Below, piece by piece: positions 1 to 11,494 of a stretch of DNA of 64,000 bases. The stretch spans positions 57,782,080-57,846,079 of the forward strand of contig NC_082694.2 in NCBI RefSeq assembly GCF_949987515.2. The letters are read 5' to 3'. Source of the stretch: Delphinus delphis (taxonomy: Eukaryota; Chordata; Mammalia; Artiodactyla; Delphinidae). The notes below the pieces were generated by a model that did no database searches, had not been told where the DNA came from, and was given only the letters and a program-made list of their open reading frames with translations. Position 1 is the first letter of the stretch; each line of letters begins with the position of its first letter. Both the position numbers and the translations under genes were made by a program.

Positions 1-70
1 ATGTTCATGGCAGCACAATTTACAATAGCCAGGTCATGGAAGCAACCTAAATGTCCATCAAAAATATATA
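1..70 (+). mobile_element. L1 ORF2 C-terminal remnant at window edge
   Basis: The first 60 bases read in frame as a stretch near the C-terminus of L1 ORF2 (MFMAAQF...RSWKQPKCPS), a well-known part of mammalian L1. The match fades after base 60 into an AT repeat, so this is the edge of a decayed L1 fragment on the plus strand, not a gene. The 88-codon frame starting here continues into unrelated sequence. Confidence 0.75.
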
Positions 71-1573
71 TATCATATTGGATGCAATGTAGAGAGGAGA
101 TAGGAGGCACCGAAACCAGCTGGAAAGCTTGGTTCCCAACCTGGGTCATTGCGCAAATGGTTGTGATCATGGCTGACACAGGGACAGGGGAGGGGAAGCA
201 GACTGGATTCGAGAGAATAAGTTTTCAACGTAACTGTTTTCTCATCATTCCTCCTTTAACATGTTAAGAAGGAAAAAGGATAAAGAGTGGATATGATGAT
301 GCTTGCGTTTATCTTCTGTCCCTGAACTGAACATAGGCTTCCCGGGACCTGGGTTTTTTGTAAATATACAAAATTGGGGAAGGCAAGACATCAACTGAGC
401 TTTAACCGCTAGGGGCAGTGGGGGTGAGAGCCACCCACTGTCACACTTCCCCCACTAGTCTTTACTCCTCGTGATTTCCAGAGTTTGGAAAGCATCTCTT
501 CACAGTCACGTAATGATGATCTTTGAGGGGGAAATACTAATGCTCTGGGAGGAATAAATGAACTCACCAAGAACATGGCTTTCACTTTGGTACGCTTACC
601 TTTGCCAAGTAGTGTCTGTTATGCTAAGACTTGTGGGTGGCATGCAGGAGGCTCACCCGCCACTGCGGAACGGATTTCTTACCTGCCTCACTGCGGGTCA
701 GGGACAGTACTGATGTGATTGGAGTAGTTCAATTAGCAGAGCAAACAGATTCTTAGACTGGTGAAAAGGAGACACAATTTTGTCCTTGACCTAGAGAATT
801 ACCTAGGCAACCAAAACTTCAGCTTCTCTGTCTCCTAAATGAGACTCTTAAGTGGTGCACTGTCCAAATGAGTGAGTCTGAAACCCAGCTGAGTCTAATA
901 CAGTTTGGGAGCCACAGCTCCAAACAATAAAGATTTTAGGGAGCTTTGGTAAACAGGTACATTTCATTTGGGGCCCCTCCCCCTAAAACAGGGAAGGAAA
1001 AACATTGTGAGAGGCAAGCAAAAGTTACAATATCTCAGTAAATGAATGTTAGGAATTTAAGAAAAGTATAATATTGCTGTAATAAATAATGCCTGATGAC
1101 AAAAATATTGGGTTATTTTACAGTACTGCTCAAATGGGGAGAAAGCACTAATTAAAACACTTTCTTTTTACTCTTCTGTAGCAAGCAGGATTCTCTGGTT
1201 GCAAACATAAGAAGCGAACTCTATAATTTAAGGAGAGAATTAAAATTGTGGAAAGTCATGGAGGTGGCTCGTAGGAATGAAGGGTAAGATGATAAGGAAG
1301 CCGATAGAGACATGAAACATTTAACTCTGGGGACCTGCCTAGCAGGAACCAGCAGACGTCTCTCCTGGGGGGCAGGTGAGAAAAATGAGTTCCTTATCAA
1401 GTCGAGTTACAGATTTTATAAATGATGTTCAGGGAGGGATGAGCCTGCATAAAAAAAGTGATGTTTCAGCAGCGGAAAGCACGTGCTTTAGAATTACAAG
1501 CAGAGTCCATCAATATGCATATACTTTAGTTCTTTAGTAAGCGTTGATCCCTTGATGAATTACACTCATTTAA
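71..1573. other. Unique intergenic/intronic sequence
   Basis: No coding region, RNA gene or repeat recognised. Composition is ordinary, with no long ORF. Confidence 0.5.
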
Positions 1574-1585
1574 AACTGGAAACAT

Positions 1586-1792
1586 GGGCTTCCCTGGTGG
1601 CGCAGTGGTTGAGAGTCCGCCTGCCGATGCAGGGGACGCGGGTTCGTGCCCCGGTCCGGGGAGATCCCACATGCCGCGGAGCGGCTGGGCCCGTGAGCCA
1701 TGGCCGCTGAGCCTGCGCGTCCGGAGCCTGTGCTCCACGGCGGGAGGGGCCACAGCGGTGAGAGGCCCGCATACCGCAAAAAAAAAAAAAAA
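1586..1792 (+). mobile_element. CHR-type SINE, array copy 1
   Basis: tRNA-derived head with a pol III A box (TGGCGCAGTGG) and B box (GGTTCGTGCCC), ending in A(n). The 5' half matches the ordinary family form (GGTCCGGGGAGATCCC). The 3' half carries CCACGGCGGGAGGGGCCAC, which is shared only with copies 2 and 3. Confidence 0.93.
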
Positions 1793-1828
1793 CTGGAAAC
1801 AGCCGAACTATATAAAGAACCTACCCGT

Positions 1829-2034
1829 GGGCTTCCCTGGTGGCGCTGTGGTTGAGAGTCCGCCTGCCGATGTAGGGGACACGGGTTCGTACCCCAGTCC
1901 GAGAGGACCCCACGTGCCGCGGAGCAGCTGGGCCCGTGAGCCATGGCCGCTGAGCCTGCGCGTCCGGAGCCTGTGCTCCACGGCGGGAGGGGCCACAGCA
2001 GTGAGAGGCCCGCGTATCACAAAAAAAAAAAAAA
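1829..2034 (+). mobile_element. CHR-type SINE, array copy 2 (hybrid)
   Basis: The 5' half has TACCCC and GAGAGGACCCC, as in copy 4. The 3' half has CCACGGCGGGAGGGGCCAC, as in copy 1. The tail A(14) runs straight into the spacer. Confidence 0.9.
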
Positions 2035-2078
2035 CTGGAAACAGCCGAACAAATACTCTGTATAAAGAACCTACCCTT

Positions 2079-2280
2079 GGGTTTCCCTGGTGGCGCAGTG
2101 GTTGAGAGTCCGCCCGCCGATGCTGGGGGACACGAGTTCGTACCCCGGACTGAGAGGACCCCACGTGCTGTGGAGCGGCTGGGCCCGTGAGCCATGGCCG
2201 CGGAGCCTGCGCGTCCGGTGCCTGTGCTCCACGGCGGGAGGGGCCACAGCAGTGGGAGGCCCGCGTACCGCAAAAAAAAA
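2079..2280 (+). mobile_element. CHR-type SINE, array copy 3 (hybrid)
   Basis: Shares GCTGGGGGACAC and GAGAGGACCCC with copy 4 in its 5' half, and CCACGGCGGGAGGGGCCAC with copy 1 in its 3' half. It is therefore the same hybrid type as copy 2. Confidence 0.9.
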
Positions 2281-2329
2281 CCAACTGCAAACAGCCGAAC
2301 AAATACTCTGTATAAAGAACCTACCCTTA

Positions 2330-2522
2330 GGCTTCCCTGGTGGCGCAGTGGTTGAGAGTCCGCCTGCCGATGCTGGGGGACACAGGTTCATACCCCGGCC
2401 TGAGAGGACCCCGCGTGCCGCGGAGTGGTTTGGCCCGTGAGCCATGGCCGCTGAGCCTGCGCGGCCGGAGCCTGTGCTCCGCAACGGGAGAGACCACAAC
2501 AGTGAAAGGCCCGTGTACCGTA
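2330..2522 (+). mobile_element. CHR-type SINE, array copy 4
   Basis: The 3' half has the ordinary family form (CCGCAACGGGAGA), unlike copies 1-3. The element ends at CCGTGTACCGTAA with no A tail, and no target-site duplication is visible. Confidence 0.9.
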
Positions 2523-4869
2523 ATGTGAAGTACATCAGGCAAAATGATTCGTGGTAAAATCACTTTGCAAATTCTATAGCCTCATATATAATATATATAT
2601 ATGTTAATTAAATTTATGTTGACATATTATTTAATAATAAACTTAAGGAAAAATTGCAAGGCTTTCGCTTTCTTGACTAGAGGGCATAAAAACAATCTTG
2701 ATAGAATTCATGTTCATCACAACCATCTGGAGCAATATTTTGCAAACCAACCCAACTTTTTAAAGTTAACTTCAATGTGCTAAGCTTATACTGGCAACCT
2801 TAAAAGGAAGTAATTTATGTCTGTAATGTATGTATCTCTATAAACTATTTATTTTTTTAAGACCATATGAAACAGCACTAAAAAAAGCTGCAGTTGCTAC
2901 ACCACCTTTGACATGAGATAGTGTGAGCATAATTAATATTGCCTACAAATATAATCTCAAAATAGTGGATCGTGAGCTCACTGCTTAATTGTTCTGAAAA
3001 TGATAGGGTATGTTTCCTTTAGGCTAAACCACCAAGAAATTTTTTTAATTGACCTTTAATAGAAATCATACTGTATTTTTAGTCTAGAGAAAACAGAGTC
3101 TGTGGGAACCACCTTCTTCTACCCATGTCTTGGCAGTGGGAACTAGTATTCCAGATCAAGACTATTTACTGATCTCCATGGCAACGATATGCTTTATCTT
3201 GGATAAATCCTCATATCATAAGGACCCAGTGGTTCTTTAATAAATATCTTAACCTTAATAAAAATCTTAACCTTAAAATAACAATCTTGATGTGAAATAT
3301 AAATGCTTTAACTAGAAAAATAATTTTATAGACTGTTTCTGTAACACTAGAAAGTCTTATATAGCCTCTTCGTCAGATTTTCATTTTTGGAATAAATCCT
3401 CACTTCTCAGGAAAGACAGTTTGAAGTAAAGACCTTTCAAAAAAGTGATTGAGTTAAAGTTGTGCCTTTTAATTTGTTACTTGGCAGAGTATTAAATGGA
3501 GCGTAGCATTGCTGGGGCTGGGGCTTAAATGATGTCCTACATACCATGTGTAGCAACACTCCACGGAGACATCACCCAGGTGCGTGAGTTGCCTAGGTTT
3601 AGCGATCATTACCCTCTTGTCTCCCAGGTTTGCAACAAGAAATTAAATCCCTAAAAACTTCATCTACAGGGTGGCTCGACCATTTTCCAGCTTGCTAGAT
3701 ATGCTAAAGCATTCTGGCTAAGATTCCAAATAACAACACAAGAAGATGGAGTTATGCCCATAAAACGCTTTAGGGTCCTCAATAGAAAAATGCTGTATGA
3801 ATACCAACTAGTGGTATTATTATTTTGTCTCATGGTCAGACCTGACGCTTTTTAAGCCTATAGGATCACACACACACATTTTAACAAAATCCGTGTTACA
3901 CAGAATGTACTTCTGTACAACTACATTATAATTTTTGTTTGAGAGAGTGTGGGTGGTGATACAGATATTCTTCTTCCTTTTGACAGCTTCCCCTCCGGTA
4001 TTTCAAATGCATTAACATTCAGCAGGTGAAACTCAAATACTTTTTATACTTCAGAACCATTCTTTTTTAAGATTGCAAGTGATTTTTAAATCAAGGTCAA
4101 ATGAACTGCAACTAGATGTGTCATTCATTGATTTTTTTTCGTAGAGATTTAACATTTCTATGCATTTTAACACCCTCCCTTGGTAATGAATCCGGAGCCA
4201 GCTCTCTAGGTCCTTGAAGGCCTGCTGTTCTTTCTCATTTGTCAAGTGATCCATGAACAAATAAAGGAAGCTGGTATTGTCATTAAGAGGAGTATTTCAA
4301 TACTGGACCCACTGATTGTGCTCTGAATCATTTGCCTCTACCCTTTGCATTATAAAGGCAACCAGATGAAAAAGAGTGTTGTACATCTAAGCACTGTCAG
4401 AACAGTTCCAACAAGTGTAAAGTCTGCCCAGGCTCCAGCTTGCCTCCCCAGGTTCTAAAATAAGTGCCTTTTTTTCAACTGAAATTGTCTAGTGAGAGTG
4501 CTGGTTGGGAAGGATTGGGTGAAGAAAGCAAATGACTTTTAATCTCATTGAAGTGAAGAATTTCATCTTATTCATATTCATATTCCATGTGGTAACTGGC
4601 CCAATCAGTGCCTTACATAATTATAGGAATCCCCCAAAAAAAGGAAAGGGGAAAGATTTCTGAATCATTAAATGGTCTTTTTTGTAATATAACTAGGAGG
4701 AGGGTTTCTATTTCTTTTTAACTTTATTGATAAGGAAATCCTAAAACAAAGCACAAAGCAAAAGTTTGGGGAATATTGCTTACATAGGTATGTGTCTGTC
4801 TTTCTCTGTGTCTGTGATATGTGTGTATGATACATGGAGTATGACTATAAAATAATGAGGCTTAAAAAG
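2523..4869. other. Unique sequence, AT-rich
   Basis: No gene or repeat recognised. There is a short AT run near 2585-2603 and a CA run near 3868. A 69-codon frame on the minus strand (4051-4260) encodes an acidic stretch I do not recognise; with no homology evidence it is left unannotated. Confidence 0.45.
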
Positions 4870-4879
4870 CATATTTTTG

Positions 4880-5098
4880 GGCTTCCCTGGTGGCGCAGTG
4901 GTTGAGAGTCCGCCTGTCAATGCAGGGGACACGGGTTCGTGCCCTGGTCCGGGAAGATCCCACGTGCCGCGGAGCGGCTGGGCCCGTGAGCCATGGCCGC
5001 TGAGCCTGCGCGTCCGGAGCCTGTGCTCCGCAGCGGGAGAGGCCACAGCAGTGAGAGGCCCGCGTACTGCAAAAACAAAAAACAAAAAAAAAAAAACA
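4880..5098 (+). mobile_element. CHR-type SINE
   Basis: Full-length copy with an A-rich tail interrupted by C. Target-site duplication CATATTTTTG at 4870-4879 and 5099-5108. Confidence 0.95.
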
Positions 5099-5177
5099 CA
5101 TATTTTTGACAATATTATCTTTGTGTCACGGTGAAGTTTAATTAAATAATGTATGCTAAAGTATTTGCAAATTCTTT

Positions 5178-5319
5178 TTTTTTTACATCTTTATTGGAGT
5201 ATAATTGCTTTACAATGGTGTGTTAGTTTCTGCTTTATAACAAAGTGAATCAGTTATACATATACATATGTTCCCATATCTCTTCCCTCTTGTGTCTCCC
5301 TCTCTCCCACCCTCCCTAC
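5178..5319 (-). mobile_element. 5'-truncated L1, 3' UTR only
   Basis: About 140 bp matching the 3' end of the large L1 at 55.5 kb (ACATCTTTATTGG ... TCCCACCCTCCCTA). It is flanked by the duplication GCAAATTCTT at 5168-5177 and 5320-5329. The poly-A appears as a T run on the plus strand. Confidence 0.9.
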
Positions 5320-5329
5320 GCAAATTCTT

Positions 5330-5889
5330 AAAGTGGCGTCCAAATAGAAAATGTTGCAATTTTAGGTTGTTCAACAACAAATAATTAATTGAGCAGTTCC
5401 TATGGTCTATAGCAATAAAATTGTAGCCTTGGTAGGGACCAGGAAGGATGAAATGACTTGGCTCAAAGCCATACAACTACAGAAAAGGGAGAACAACTAA
5501 TATAAAAAACTGATGGCAAACTGTAGAGGCAAAGCATATTAAAGACTAATGATGACGCATTCTTACTTGTCCAATACATAATTCGACTTTGGAATATATT
5601 GCTTCTTTTATCTGAAAGAGCCATTTTTATCATTATAATTCCAAATCATGACAGCTCAGAAGTTGTCATTAAGAATAAGAATAAACTGAAGAACTTTCTT
5701 CCTCCTCCACAGACAGAATTGCAGTCTGTGGATGTAGTGTGAACACGGCAGCAGAAAAAGATGGAACACAAGATAGATTCCCAATAACTTCATACCTGGA
5801 CTCACTATTGATTCTGTTTGCACTTATTCTCGGCTGCCATCACTCAGTCTCACAGGTGGACAACACCTCTCATTCAAAATAAACTTTCC
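5330..5889. other. Unique sequence
   Basis: Nothing recognised. Confidence 0.45.
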
Positions 5890-6099
5890 GGGCTTCCCTG
5901 GTGGCGCAGTGGTTGAGAGTCCGCCTGCCGATGCAGGGGACACGGGTTCGTGCCCCGGTCCAGGAAGATCCCACATGCCGCGGAGCGGCTGGGCCCGTGA
6001 GCCATGGCCGCTGAGCCTGCATATCCGGAGCCTGTGCTCCGCAACGGGAGAGGCCACAGCAGTGAGAGGCCCACGTACCGCAAAAAATAAAAAAATAAA
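5890..6099 (+). mobile_element. CHR-type SINE
   Basis: Full-length copy with the tail CAAAAAATAAAAAAATAAA. Flanks share AAAATAAACTTT (left) and AAAATAAACCTT (right), a slightly diverged target-site duplication. Confidence 0.93.
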
Positions 6100-7175
6100 C
6101 CTTCAGTTCTTGATGGCTGCATATCAGGTTGCTGCCATTGCCAGCTGTTTCTTGACCAGAACACATTGCTTTAAGATTTGCCTCTTTATGTCCTTAGAGC
6201 AAATGCACAAGCACAGGAAAACGCTGAAGCATTTTATGACGCTTACCACGTTATTTGACTCTGTAACAAATTTTTAAAAATCACAATGACTAATGCTGTC
6301 ATTGAAGAGCTTAGTTTCCATTTACCTGTACCTGTGGATACGAAATGTGTTGTTTTTGGGACCAGAGATTTTCTCCCTCCGCCGTGGTTAAAATTTTACA
6401 AGCAGGAGGAAAAGACTGAAGAAAAGCTGAGTGATTTACTGAACTTGTTTCATTCAAAAAGCCATCTCATTAAAGTAGCTTGTAGATAGTTCTAACATAT
6501 CTTAAATAATATAATCTCTGGTTGGGAGAAACATACATCTTCATGTAACATCTGTGCATTTTTCCTGTGTTAATGAATAGCTTAGATGACATATATAATA
6601 ACTGATGGGCTTAGAGGGGTGTAATGAGCCTCCAGACAGGGTTAGTTCCTAAGAAATGTTTAGTAACCCGCAATTTTTTTAAAGTCTCTTGATTTTTCTT
6701 TGGGACCAATGGCCAGGTGTGTTTGGAGAAATGCTTTCCTACATTTTCAGCCTCATCGTCACCACTCAATTCCCCCAAGTTAGTACCAACCTTACTGGCC
6801 CTACTCAATCTGATCCCAGCTAGCCTGCTCATTCATCACTGCCTTTAAATCACGCTCCCCCCGAAAAAATATTCCCTGGGGTCCAACTAGGCTGTTGAGA
6901 GAGAATGGTAATAAGGCATTCCAGTGTTTTCTCTCCACTCAGTTGTCCAACAATTGCAGTCAACATGCCTTGAAATTGCTTACTCTTATTTCAGTTCATC
7001 TCTTCAAGCTCTGCCTAATATAACTCAACAAAACTTATGTCAAAAAAATAAAAAACCCACTTCTTCATTGGGCTTTATTTTAGCATTAATGTCTCTGCCT
7101 GTTCTATAGAGATAAGCCCATGGACATAATTGTGCTTAATGAGGCTGTCTGTATAGGAAGTTAAAATAGACTTTA
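6100..7175. other. Unique sequence with a small uncertain ORF
   Basis: Holds a 67-codon frame at 6286-6489 (plus) encoding a charged peptide (PPPWLKFYKQEEKTEEKLSD). I do not recognise it. No splice context, polyA signal or upstream reading frame supports it as an exon. Otherwise nothing recognised. Confidence 0.4.
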
Positions 7176-7392
7176 GGGCTTCCCTGGTGGCGCAGTGGTT
7201 GAGAGTCCACCTGCCGATGCAGGGGATGCGGGTTCGTGCCCCGGTCCGCGAGGATCCCACGTGCCGCGGAGCGGCTGGGCCCGTGAGCCATGGCCGCTGA
7301 GCCTGCGCGTCCGGAGCCTGTGCTCCGCAACGGGAGAGGCCCCAACAGTGAGAGGCCCGCGTACCGCAAAAAAAAAAAAAAAAAAAAAAAAA
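7176..7392 (+). mobile_element. CHR-type SINE
   Basis: Full-length copy with a pure A tail of about 23 nt, among the longest here, suggesting a fairly recent insertion. The short flank AGACTTTA is repeated after the tail (AAGACTTTAAA). Confidence 0.94.
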
Positions 7393-8689
7393 GACTTTAA
7401 ATGATGCAGTATTATAATTAGTAAAGCTTTTTAAGCACTGATTTTTTTTATAGTCAGGGTCTGGTGACAAATAATTTGGATAAGAGCAAAATCTGAGTGA
7501 ATTAAGGGAAGTAATATTCCCTTAGGAAGTTATTTCTTCCTTTAGGAATTCATTTATTTCAGAATAGAACACTATGTTAGGTATTATAAATAGATTACAA
7601 AGTGCATAATAGGCTCAGATTCTGAAGTCAGGAATATTCGAATCCACTTAAAAAGGAAAATCTATAGTCCCAATAGAAAGCAAAAATAATCGAATACTGT
7701 TTTGTCTTGCTTATTTTTTTAGTGAGGTATAGAACTAGATTCTGTAATAAGTATAATGTTCTGCCCCCACCCTGGCGTGAGGTCCTCGTATGTCACATAA
7801 AGGCAAAGAGTATCATTGGGCACCTATGATGGGCTGGAGGCCTTGGTGCCCAGAAGGAATTTGAGACCACTTCAGGCTTTCTATTCTTTTGTTCGAGGTC
7901 TCCTAAGTAGAAGCTTGAACATTCTCCTTGCAAATAATAATAACAAAACGTTTCTTGCAGGTCATGGGACATGAGTTTGGAAAGAAGAGGAGGCAAGAGA
8001 GCCTGTCATTTACAAATGGCACAGAATAGGAGAATCAAGCCCTTCGAAGAGAGCGACAATAAGATGGATTTAGATCATCTTCCTGGATACGGCCAGCTCA
8101 GTTAGAGCCAGGTTTCCAGTAATGACTTCAAAGCACCAGATCGCATAATCTGAAATACAAGGATGTATAACACAAATAATCAAATATTTTAACAATAAAG
8201 ACAGCAAACGAATTAAATATACCTGTTATATAGGATTATTAGAATTATTTAAGAGACCCCTTAGAGGCAATCTATTATGTTAAGTACAATGATTCTGCTT
8301 TCCAATGCTCTGGACAGAATTTAAAATGCCAGCAATCATGTTAGCATGGCAAATCAATTTTCAAACTAGCTGAAGCCCCAGCACTTCATTCTGACCACTG
8401 ATTACACATACTACACCTCTCTGTCTTTTCCTTCTTCTCCTCTAACATATTAAATTCAACAGTTGACTTAGAATGTAAGGTGTCCCTTTAGGAACAAAGA
8501 AGGCATTAAGTATTTTCTTCCATAGGGTGCCAAATGAGAATACACCAACCTGTCTCTGTAAACATTTGCTTCTATGACTGTTCTAGTATTCTGTTATCAT
8601 CAAATCTTATCAAGTAGGAAAATGAAGTCTTATAAAAAACAGCAATTATTTTTTGGTGTTGGTAATATCATTCCTTTTTTATGTTTTAA
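7393..8689. other. Unique sequence
   Basis: No gene or repeat recognised. Confidence 0.45.
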
Positions 8690-8796
8690 ATTTTTAATTT
8701 TTCAATAAAAATTTTTAATGAAGTATAATTGATTTCCAATATTGTGTTAGATTCAGGTGTATAGCACTGCAATTCAGTTATATATATATATATACC

Positions 8797-8828
<32 letters not shown>

Positions 8829-9235
8829 TATGTCTATATTCTTCAGATTCTCTTCCCTTATAGGTTATTACAAAATATTGAGTATTACAAACTACTATAT
8901 ATAAGATAGACAACCAACAAGGACCTACTGTATAGCACAGGGAACTCTACTCAATATTCTGTGATAACCTATATGAGAAAAGAATCTGAAGAAGAATGAA
9001 TGTATGTAGACGTATAACTGAATCACTTTGCTGTATACCTGAAACTAACACAACATTGTAAATCAACTATACTCTAATAAAATAAGAAAACAAACAAACA
9101 AACAAAAAATATATTGAGTAGAGTTCCCTATACTATACAATAGGTCTTTGTGGGTTATCTATTTTATACATGGTAGTGTGTATATGTTAATCCCAACTTC
9201 AGCAATTTCGACAGTGCCATAACTCCTCCACTTAA
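8690..9235 (-). mobile_element. L1 3' end, split by a nested L1
   Basis: The minus-strand L1 3' end runs from 8690 to about 8884 and resumes at about 9107 (TTGAGTAGAGTTCCCT ...) to about 9235. The two parts are contiguous once the insert at 8885-9103 is removed. Contains an (AT)n run at 8780-8832. Confidence 0.8.
8885..9103 (+). mobile_element. L1 3' end inserted into an older L1
   Basis: Plus-strand L1 3' terminal sequence (GGACCTACTGTATAGCAC ... ATACTCTAATAAAA) with a tail of CAAA repeats. Flanked by CAAAATATTGAGTA at 8871-8884 and a near copy at 9104-9120, a target-site duplication inside the host L1. Insert and host come from the same L1 region in opposite directions, so they form inverted repeats. 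Confidence 0.8.
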
Positions 9236-9589
9236 CAGACCACAAACCAAAATGCTGCGCCTGCCACTTGAGGCCCTCTGGGTTTCCACTATCCCCTTCA
9301 ATCACCCCGAGGGTCAGCCAAAAAAGTGGACCCCTCACAATTAGCCAAACACATCCAGTACCATGTTACTGCTACCCCAACTCTTCTGTCTGCCTGGAAT
9401 CCCTGCCTTCTCACTTACCATTTATTCACTCAGGAACTCAGGACACATATACTTGGTACTTGATCTGTGCCAGGATTTATGCCTGTCTCAATCCTATCCC
9501 TGCTTAAGAGTGAAGAGTCTAATTCAAAGGCAAAATTCCAGGCAATTATTCCATGAAATCTTTCTCTATCCTTCGAATCAAGAATAATT
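9236..9589. other. Mostly unique sequence
   Basis: Possible faint L2 similarity near 9363-9420, too weak to call. Confidence 0.35.
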
Positions 9590-10170
9590 TATTCATCTGT
9601 CCATTTAGTCATTTATTCAGTTATATATTGTAGTGAACACCTATTGTATGCTAAGTCCTAATGATACAAGTACAAATCAAATCTATTTTCTGACTTTATG
9701 AAACTTGAAGGCTAATTGAAAAGCAAACCAATAAAACAGTAATTACCCTACAATTATAGAGTGGAATGTCAATGTATGCCACTACCTAAACTATACAGGA
9801 AACATCTTCTTCCCAGAGGAGGGAACAGTTGATCTGAGCCTTTAAATTCAAAGAGAGTTAGCTAAACAAAGAATGAAGGATAGTCTAGGCAAAAAGAAAA
9901 AGCATGGGGGGAAATAGCGTAAGAAGTGTAAGGAAAACCAAGGTTTTCTAACTGGCCAGAATGCATATGCACACCAAGTCATTTGCAGTGAATAAATGAA
10001 AGAACCTTGGTGGGTGAGTGACCAGAGATGAGAATAAGATGTGAACAAGTAACTGTTGAAACATTTTGAAAACTAATTTAAGATATTTACACTTTATCCT
10101 GAAGGGTTTGGGGAAGTATTGAAAAATGTTGAACAGGGAGGGGCAAGATAAGAATTTGGCTTTAAATGGT
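9590..10170 (-). mobile_element. Decayed L2 (LINE2) 3' region
   Basis: Starts with the reverse of the L2 3' end (repeated ATTTATTCA, then ACACCTATTGTATGCTAAG) and continues through the typical reverse order (ACACTTTATCCTGAAGG near 10090). Old and diverged; edges approximate. Confidence 0.6.
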
Positions 10171-10199
10171 GCACTCATCCACCCAAATATTTAAGCCAG

Positions 10200-10480
10200 A
10201 AATCTGAGAGGCAAACATGCTACCACTGTCTCTCTCAGTCTCTCACATTCAATTCACCAAATCCCAGATTTCACTGTTAAATATATCTCAGGCTTCATCT
10301 ACTACTTTCCCCTCTGCTGCCACCGTCTTAAACCGAGGGCAACCAAGATGTACTCGGGAATTTCTCAAGAGCATGTTAACTGGTCTCTCATATCTATCAT
10401 CTACACAGCAGCATGATTGATCTTCTAAAAATGTAAATCCGATCATGATGTGCCTCTGCTTAAAATGTTTCATTGATGTA
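10200..10480 (+). mobile_element. L2 fragment
   Basis: Contains the L2-like order GATCTTCTAAAAATGTAAATC, GATCATGATGTGCC, CTGCTTAAAATGTTTCA near 10420-10475. Diverged; edges approximate. Confidence 0.55.
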
Positions 10481-10737
10481 ATTCTAAAGAATGTGATTAA
10501 AGAAGATCTTGCTGAGGACTTTATATCTGAGGTGAGACCCACAAGATTTACAGAAGCCAGCTATTCAAAGAACCAAAGGAAAATCAGAATGATGTCATTA
10601 ATAGAGTGAAAAGGCAACCCATAGAATGGGAGATATTTATAGTACAGGGCTTATGTGCATAATTAAAATAACAAGGCACAGTGGCAGCTCCTCCACAACA
10701 GAGAAGTGAAGAATAACAAGTAACAATAATCAAGTCC

Positions 10738-11109
10738 TGTTATTGAATGAATGTCTGTGTCTGCCCAAAATCCATATGTTGAAGCCCTAATCCCCAATCA
10801 TATTTGAATGTGATGAAGGCTTTAGGAGGTAATTAAGTTTAGAGGAGGTCATGAGAATGAAGTCCCCATGATGGGATCGGTACCCTTATAAGAGACTGAA
10901 GAGACCAATGCTCTCAGTCTCCATCATGTGAGGACACAGCAAGAAGGTGCCCATCTGTAAACTAGGAAGAGGAGTTTCACCAAGAACCCAATCATGCTGG
11001 CACCCTGATCTCAGCCTTCCAGACTCCAGAACTCCTGCACTTCCACTAATGTTTGCTGTGTAAGTCACCCAGTCCATGGTATTCTGCTGATGCAGCCTGA
11101 ACTAAAACA
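10738..11109 (+). mobile_element. MaLR solo LTR (MST/MLT1-like)
   Basis: About 372 bp beginning TG and ending CA, with the landmarks of mammalian MaLR LTRs: CAAAATCCATATGTTGAAG, CCCTTATAAGAGACT, CATGTGAGGACACAGC, AAGAAGGTGCCCATCT and GTAAGTCACCCAGTC. Flanking 5-mers AGTCC and AGTCT fit a 5-bp target duplication with one change. No internal region is present, so this is a solo LTR of an old non-autonomous ERVL-type element. It is non-coding. Confidence 0.88.
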
Positions 11110-11278
11110 AGTCTTAAGGAATCTAGCAAGATCCCAGTTTGTGTTCACCTATGTATCAGTAACCAAGATGCTGAATCTAAATAAAAGGATGAGCTACAGG
11201 CAGAAATAATGCCCAGTGTTAGATAGACATTTTGTCATCTATTGGTGATTTCAGTTCAATAAAAAGATATAAAAATCA

Positions 11279-11487
11279 GGGCTTCCCTGGTGGCACAGTG
11301 GTTGAGAGTCCGCCTGCCGATGTAGGGGACACGGGTTTGTGCCCCGGTCCGGGAAGATCCCATGTGCCGCGGAGCGGCTGGGCCCGTGAGCCATGACCGC
11401 TGAACCTGCACGTCCAGAGCCTGTGCTCCGCAGCGGGAGAGGCCACAACAGTTGAGAGGCCCGCGTACCGCAAAAAACAAACAAACA
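11279..11487 (+). mobile_element. CHR-type SINE
   Basis: Full-length copy with several CpG-to-TpG/CpA changes (GGTTTGTGCCCC, CATGTGCC) and a tail of (CAAA)n. AAAAATCA on the left recurs as AAAATCAA after the tail. Confidence 0.93.
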
Positions 11488-11494
11488 AACAAAA

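Larger units (their letters stand above)
1574..2522 (+). repeat. Tandem array of four CHR-type SINEs with a shared spacer
   Basis: Four SINE copies start at 1586, 1829, 2079 and 2330, giving periods of 243, 250 and 251 bp. The three spacers are homologous (CTGGAAACAGCCGAAC ... ATAAAGAACCTACCC), so this is a tandem duplication and not four independent insertions. Spacer 1 has TA where spacers 2 and 3 have AAATACTCTG. No spacer copy follows the fourth SINE. Copy 1 has a target-site duplication AACTGGAAACA at 1574-1584 and 1791-1801. Confidence 0.93.

Noticed and set aside
1..267. 88-codon ORF at the window start
   Set aside because: First 20 codons are an L1 ORF2 remnant; the rest has no support.
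1586..1670. tRNA genes at SINE heads
   Set aside because: A and B boxes are present but the cloverleaf is degraded and each is joined to a SINE body.
1584..2105. 173-codon ORF and similar proline/arginine-rich frames at each SINE (4877, 5909, 7195, 16046, 17581, 23116, 25729, 43281, 45441)
   Set aside because: They are translations of the same CHR SINE and recur with the same peptide at every copy; non-coding.
1586..2522. CRISPR-like spacing of repeats and spacers
   Set aside because: Repeats are SINEs of about 200 bp and the spacers are homologous; the genome is mammalian.
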